Of a stretch of DNA of 64,000 nt, positions 59,577-64,000 are shown piece after piece. This DNA is from Theropithecus gelada. Lineage: Eukaryota; Chordata; Mammalia; Primates; Cercopithecidae. Position numbers and translations under genes: made by a program. The stretch's first letter is position 1; the number at the start of each line of letters is the position of its first letter. The stretch is taken from the NCBI RefSeq assembly GCF_003255815.1, contig NC_037670.1:27182672-27246671 (forward strand), written 5' to 3'. The notes under the pieces were generated by a model, which saw only the letters and a list, made by a program, of their open reading frames with translations, was not told the DNA's origin and searched no databases.

Positions 59577-60020
59577 TTTAAAAAATTTTATTTTCTTTTA
59601 AGTTCTGAGATACATGTGCAAAACATGCAGGTTTGTTGCATAGGTAATCGTGTGCCATGGTAGTTTGCTGCTCTTATCAACCCATCACCTAGGTGCTAAG
59701 CCCAGCCTGCATTAGCTGTTTATCCTGATTCTTTCCTTCCTCCCACCCACCAACAGGCCCCAGTGTGTGTTGTTTCCCTCCCTGTGTTCTCATTGTTCAG
59801 CTCCCACTTACAAGTGAGAATATGTGGTGTTTGGTATTCTGTTCTTGTGTTAGTTTGCTGAGGATGATGGCTTTCAGTTCCATGGGACATGATCTTGTTC
59901 CTTTTTGTGGCTGCATAGTATTCCATGGTGTATATGTACGACATTTTCTACCAACAATAGACAAGCAGAGAGCCAAATCCTGAATGGACTTCCATTCACA
60001 ATTGCTACAAAGAGAATTTC
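59577..60020 (-). mobile_element. L1PA-type insertion with short 5' inversion
   Basis: 59577-59948 is antisense L1 3' UTR and 3' region ('GTTTGTTGCATAGGTAATCG', 'CAACAGGCCCCAGTGTGTG', 'GTTTGCTGAGGATGATGGC', 'GCATAGTATTCCATGGTGTA'). At about 59949 it switches to sense ORF2 ('CCAACAATAGACAAGCAGAGAG', 'CATTCACAATTGCTACAAAGAG') for about 70 bases. The switch is typical of twin priming. A clear flanking duplication was not found. Confidence 0.88.
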
Positions 60021-60525
60021 TTTTTTTAATAACCAAAAAGCAATAGTCTAAACATAGCTTTGATAAGCCCAAATATCTTGTTTACATTTGCCAAACTCTG
60101 ATTTTTAATGTGTATGGATAATCCATGAATGAACTGGTTTACTTAATAATCTACTTGTCAACAACACTAGAACCAGAATATGTGAAACATAGTATTTGAG
60201 AGTGATTGTGTTTAGTATACATAAGCGGTTGTATTTAAAAAATAGCTTGCCTTCTAATTAGTGTGGTAGCCCCTACAAAATAGTCCTTTTGGCTTTTAAG
60301 AATGTTTAATATAGAGCATACATTGATAGTTGTTGATATAGATCTCATTCCTATGGCATTTACTCATTTCAGCCAGGCAATTGGGTCATTGAAAGGAGAG
60401 ATGCAGAGTGCTAGACTGAAGTCCTGTCATAGGGGTTGGGTTCTGAGCTGGACTCAGGGGAAGATTAAAATTGGGACAGAAAGATGAGAGAAAGGAGGCA
60501 GAAAAGTTTTTAAAAAGTGGTCATG
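60021..60525. other. No recognisable feature
   Basis: AT-rich apparently single-copy sequence. Confidence 0.4.
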
Positions 60526-60746
60526 AGTTGGGCATGGTGGCTAACGCCTGTAATCCCAGTATTTTGGGAAGCCTAGGTGGGCGGATCACCTGAGGTCAGG
60601 AGTTTGAGACCGGCCTGGCCAACATGGCAAAGCCCCATCTCTACTAAAAATGTGGAAATTAGCCATGCATGGTGGCACATGCCTGTAATCCCAGCTACTA
60701 GGGAGGCTGAGGTAGGAGAATCACCTGAAACCAGGAGGTGGAGGTA
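60526..60746 (+). mobile_element. Alu SINE, AluS-like, 3' part missing
   Basis: Sense Alu from GTTGGGCATGGTGG through both arms to 'CAGGAGGTGGAGGT', then abruptly non-Alu. About the last 60 bases and A-tail are missing, suggesting a deletion after insertion. Confidence 0.93.
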
Positions 60747-61744
60747 ATAAATATAAAGAAAAAAATAAGCAGCATTTTGATAATTGCTCTAAGCAGAGGC
60801 AATTCTCACCTCATGAGTATATCTTAGGAGACAGAGGCAACTTTAAAAATCACATATTTGAGAATGATGCCTTTAGGCAGAGAAAGGGCTGCATTTTCAT
60901 CCACCTCCAGTGAAGTTGGGAGGAGCAGTTAGACCTCCTCCTCTTGACCAGTGACGACTAAGCTACAAACCTAAGCAGCCATTAGAATGTATTGTGCTAT
61001 TTCATTTTAAAAAGTAAAAATAGAAAAACAAAAAACCATAGCATTGGAATTGGCCTGTTCTGTTGTGGGGGAGTTCCATGTCTGTGGACAGATTTCTTTG
61101 TTATTCATGCTCTTTCCTATAACTGAATGCACAAAACAGTAAATGACCCTGGCTCAGTTTCCATTCTATTTCTACCACAGTTATTCCCCACAGAGTGTCT
61201 ACTATCGATTTGCTTTCTCTCTGGAAGACAGTTTTTCTCCCTCTCTCTTCTTTCTTCCTTTCTCTCTCTTGTCTATTTCCCTTTGTCATCTTTTCCCAAA
61301 TCACAGGGATTCTGGTGTTCTTTCCTACCTGCTTTTTGTTCTGTTTCTTCAGTGAAGCCCTTACCCAAGTAAGAACAGACTCATCATTAACAGACAAGGA
61401 ATCCTGGAGGTCAGGTATTTACAATCAAGCCACACAGGTGAGAGTGAGGTGTTTTCCCTCAAAGGACTTTTCCTTAGCAGTGATATTTATGTGGAACCGT
61501 CACACCCTCCCTGCATTTTCGGTGTCTCTTGTCTGGATTTCATCATTGACTGTTTGAGGCTAAGAATGCTTGTGGATTTAACTGAATACATTCTAAGAAA
61601 AGTTTGAGTGGTCCTAGAAAGGGGAAGGGGAGTTAGCTAAAGATCTTAAGGGTTAATGTTACCAAGGGCTGTGTTCCCTGAATTCATGTAGTGACTCATT
61701 CCGAGGATAGGCTTGCAGAAAGAATAACAATGATAGAACAAAAA
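60747..61744. other. No repeat recognised; pyrimidine-rich tract
   Basis: A C/T-rich tract lies at about 61212-61292, which makes several overlapping open frames (61101-61557). These are composition effects. Confidence 0.4.
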
Positions 61745-61975
61745 CAGTGATAACAACTGTTATATATCATAGCAAAAGTCCACTTGATGCCAAACACTTT
61801 ACAAACATTATCTCTAATCATTACAACTGTACTACTGGTGAGTGTTATTATCTCAGTTTGGAAATAAAAATCTTGGCTCGGAGAGGTTCAATAATAGTCC
61901 CAGGATTACTCAGGTAGGAAGTGATTTAGCTTGGATTTATATGCAAGCTCTCCTTGACCAAAGTGCCCTTTGCTT
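61745..61975 (+). mobile_element. MIR SINE, sense
   Basis: 'GATGCCAAACACTTTACAAACATTATCTCTAATC', 'GAGTGTTATTATCTCAGTTTGG', 'GGCTCGGAGAGGTTCAATAATAGTCCC', 'AAGTGATTTAGCTTGGATTTATATG' follow the MIR consensus order. Confidence 0.82.
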
Positions 61976-62228
61976 TGCATTTTACTATTCTGGGAGGATT
62001 TTGGAGGAGGATTTGCTTCACGGAGCCTTCCCAGAGAGTGGAAGGAGCCATTTGGATGGCCAGAGATATTGAAGGACACATCTATTTTTAACACTGGACC
62101 TTTGTAAAGTTAGGTTTGTATCCTGCAATCCCAAATCATAAGATCTTTATCATTTTCTGTTTTTTTTGTTTTTTTTTTTTACAAAGAACTTTGAAACCAA
62201 ATGTTTCTGGGCAAAGGACAATAGAAAT

Positions 62229-62795
<567 letters not shown>

Positions 62796-64000
62796 TTTTA
62801 TTTATAGCAGTTGACATTTAAAAATACGTAACAGTAGAATAAAATTATGATTGGAGACTTCAGTACAATAGAAACCAAACATAACTTTTGTGATGATTCA
62901 AAAAGATATTCCATTTTTATGCGTCAGATATAGTTGATCAAATTTAAATGAAGTAAGGAACTCAGTGTAAATTGATTTACTGTGCAGTAAAGTTGTTGTG
63001 GAATCTGTTACTTAAACAAGGCCCCAGATTGGAACTTCGTGAAGTAGGGTGAGGAATGACCTAAGAGGCAGCACAGTAAACAACTACAGAAACCATAGAT
63101 CCAAGAGTTTGAAGAAACTGGATAAAATGTAAATTTCAAGGGAGAGGCAACTCTCCTATTGTTAACTTCTCTTTAGATTGCTTTGAGCTAATGCTTAGTG
63201 TTAATGCCTGGCAAATTCCAAACAGGGAAAAACATAGGGACTTATCTTTCATATTATATATGATTAAAATTAAACTTGATTTGTCCATGAAGCAGTGCAG
63301 TAACAGGTTTTCTGACTGTTCATAAGGCATTAGAGAAATGATGCATATCAAGAAGACGTTCTTTTTCCAAAGGACACTAATCAATGCTGAGAACATTTGC
63401 TATAAATTATTCACATTTGTTATAAACTACTCCATCTTTTTAAAAATTAACGGTACATAACCTATAATCTAGGAGCAAAAGTAGAGCTGCCTCACCTTGG
63501 AAAGTTTGATTATGAGGGACTGATTACAATAAGAGAACAAATAGGATCCTGAGATTGGAGCTCAGTGTCTTACGAGGAAGAAATCACTGAGCGCCCGTAC
63601 ATCTGATAAAACGTGATCTCTACGCCTTGTTGTGTGTTCTTTCACCACACATTAATATTTCATGCAACCATTTCAAAATAAAGTCATAATGTGAGTCATA
63701 AATCACAAAACCGTGGTAATAAACCACTTTGGTTTATATTAGCTGTATACGGATGATACTTAAGCATTTCCACCATTAGCACGGACTATTTGAGCTTTCT
63801 GTATACCACGTTTGCTCTATTTCTTCCATTTTAAGTGGTAGGAATATGGGAAACAATGCTAAATCCATTCATTAGTGATAGAACTATGCTATTTGTTCTC
63901 ATAATTGATTTCATTTCAACTTGGACCTGTGAAAATGATAGCACAGTTGAAAATGACAATATTATTGACCTTGTTTTAGCAAAGAACATGCCTTTTCCAG
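62796..64000. other. No recognisable feature
   Basis: AT-rich single-copy-looking sequence to the window end. The 86-codon minus frame at 63136-63396 has no motif. Confidence 0.4.

Noticed and set aside
61101..61557. Cluster of overlapping frames
   Set aside because: They arise from a pyrimidine-rich tract with few stop codons.

Overview
This is a primate genomic window with no gene that can be named. It is AT-rich, non-coding, and dense in interspersed repeats of several ages. The young Alus (near 2339, 28151, 29483 and 62465) carry words such as 'GGCTCAAGCCTGTAATCC' and 'GAGATCCGGCCA'. From knowledge of Alu lineages, these fit the AluY subfamilies amplified in Old World monkeys better than human AluY. 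Together with L1PA-type 3' ends, this suggests a catarrhine, most likely a cercopithecine such as a macaque. The species is an inference.

Layout. 1-10 kb holds four Alus, a MIR, a MER5A, a solo THE1-type LTR with a nested Alu, an L1PA 3' end with a likely 3' transduction, and an L1PA insertion with an internal inversion. 10-20 kb has L2 pieces on both strands, old L1 pieces, a MaLR LTR, and three exon-like segments counting one at 7.3 kb. 20-25 kb has an inverted pair of hAT-like elements, old L1, a (TA/CA)n microsatellite and an MLT1-type LTR. 25-37 kb has a repeat-poor AT-rich stretch, then L2 broken by an Alu monomer that is itself broken by an AluY, old L1 antisense blocks and a second solo MaLR LTR. 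37-47 kb has two more LTRs, an old L1 with a nested MER2, scrambled L1 3' pieces and a promoter-bearing LTR. 47-64 kb has MIR and L2 pieces, a 123-base tandem duplication, ERV LTRs (two forming an inverted pair), AluJ, a second inverted L1, and a young AluY inside a MIR.

Genes. Open reading frames are short, and the longest are in or next to repeats. Four short segments look like internal exons by splice-site grammar: + strand 7314-7389 and 11825-11901, - strand 13222-13422 and 57935-58013. None matches a protein I recognise. The window is best read as intronic or intergenic sequence. I see no CRISPR array, rRNA, tRNA, operon or novel biochemical system. The most informative content is insertion history: target-site duplications, nesting, twin-priming inversions, a 3' transduction and local duplications.
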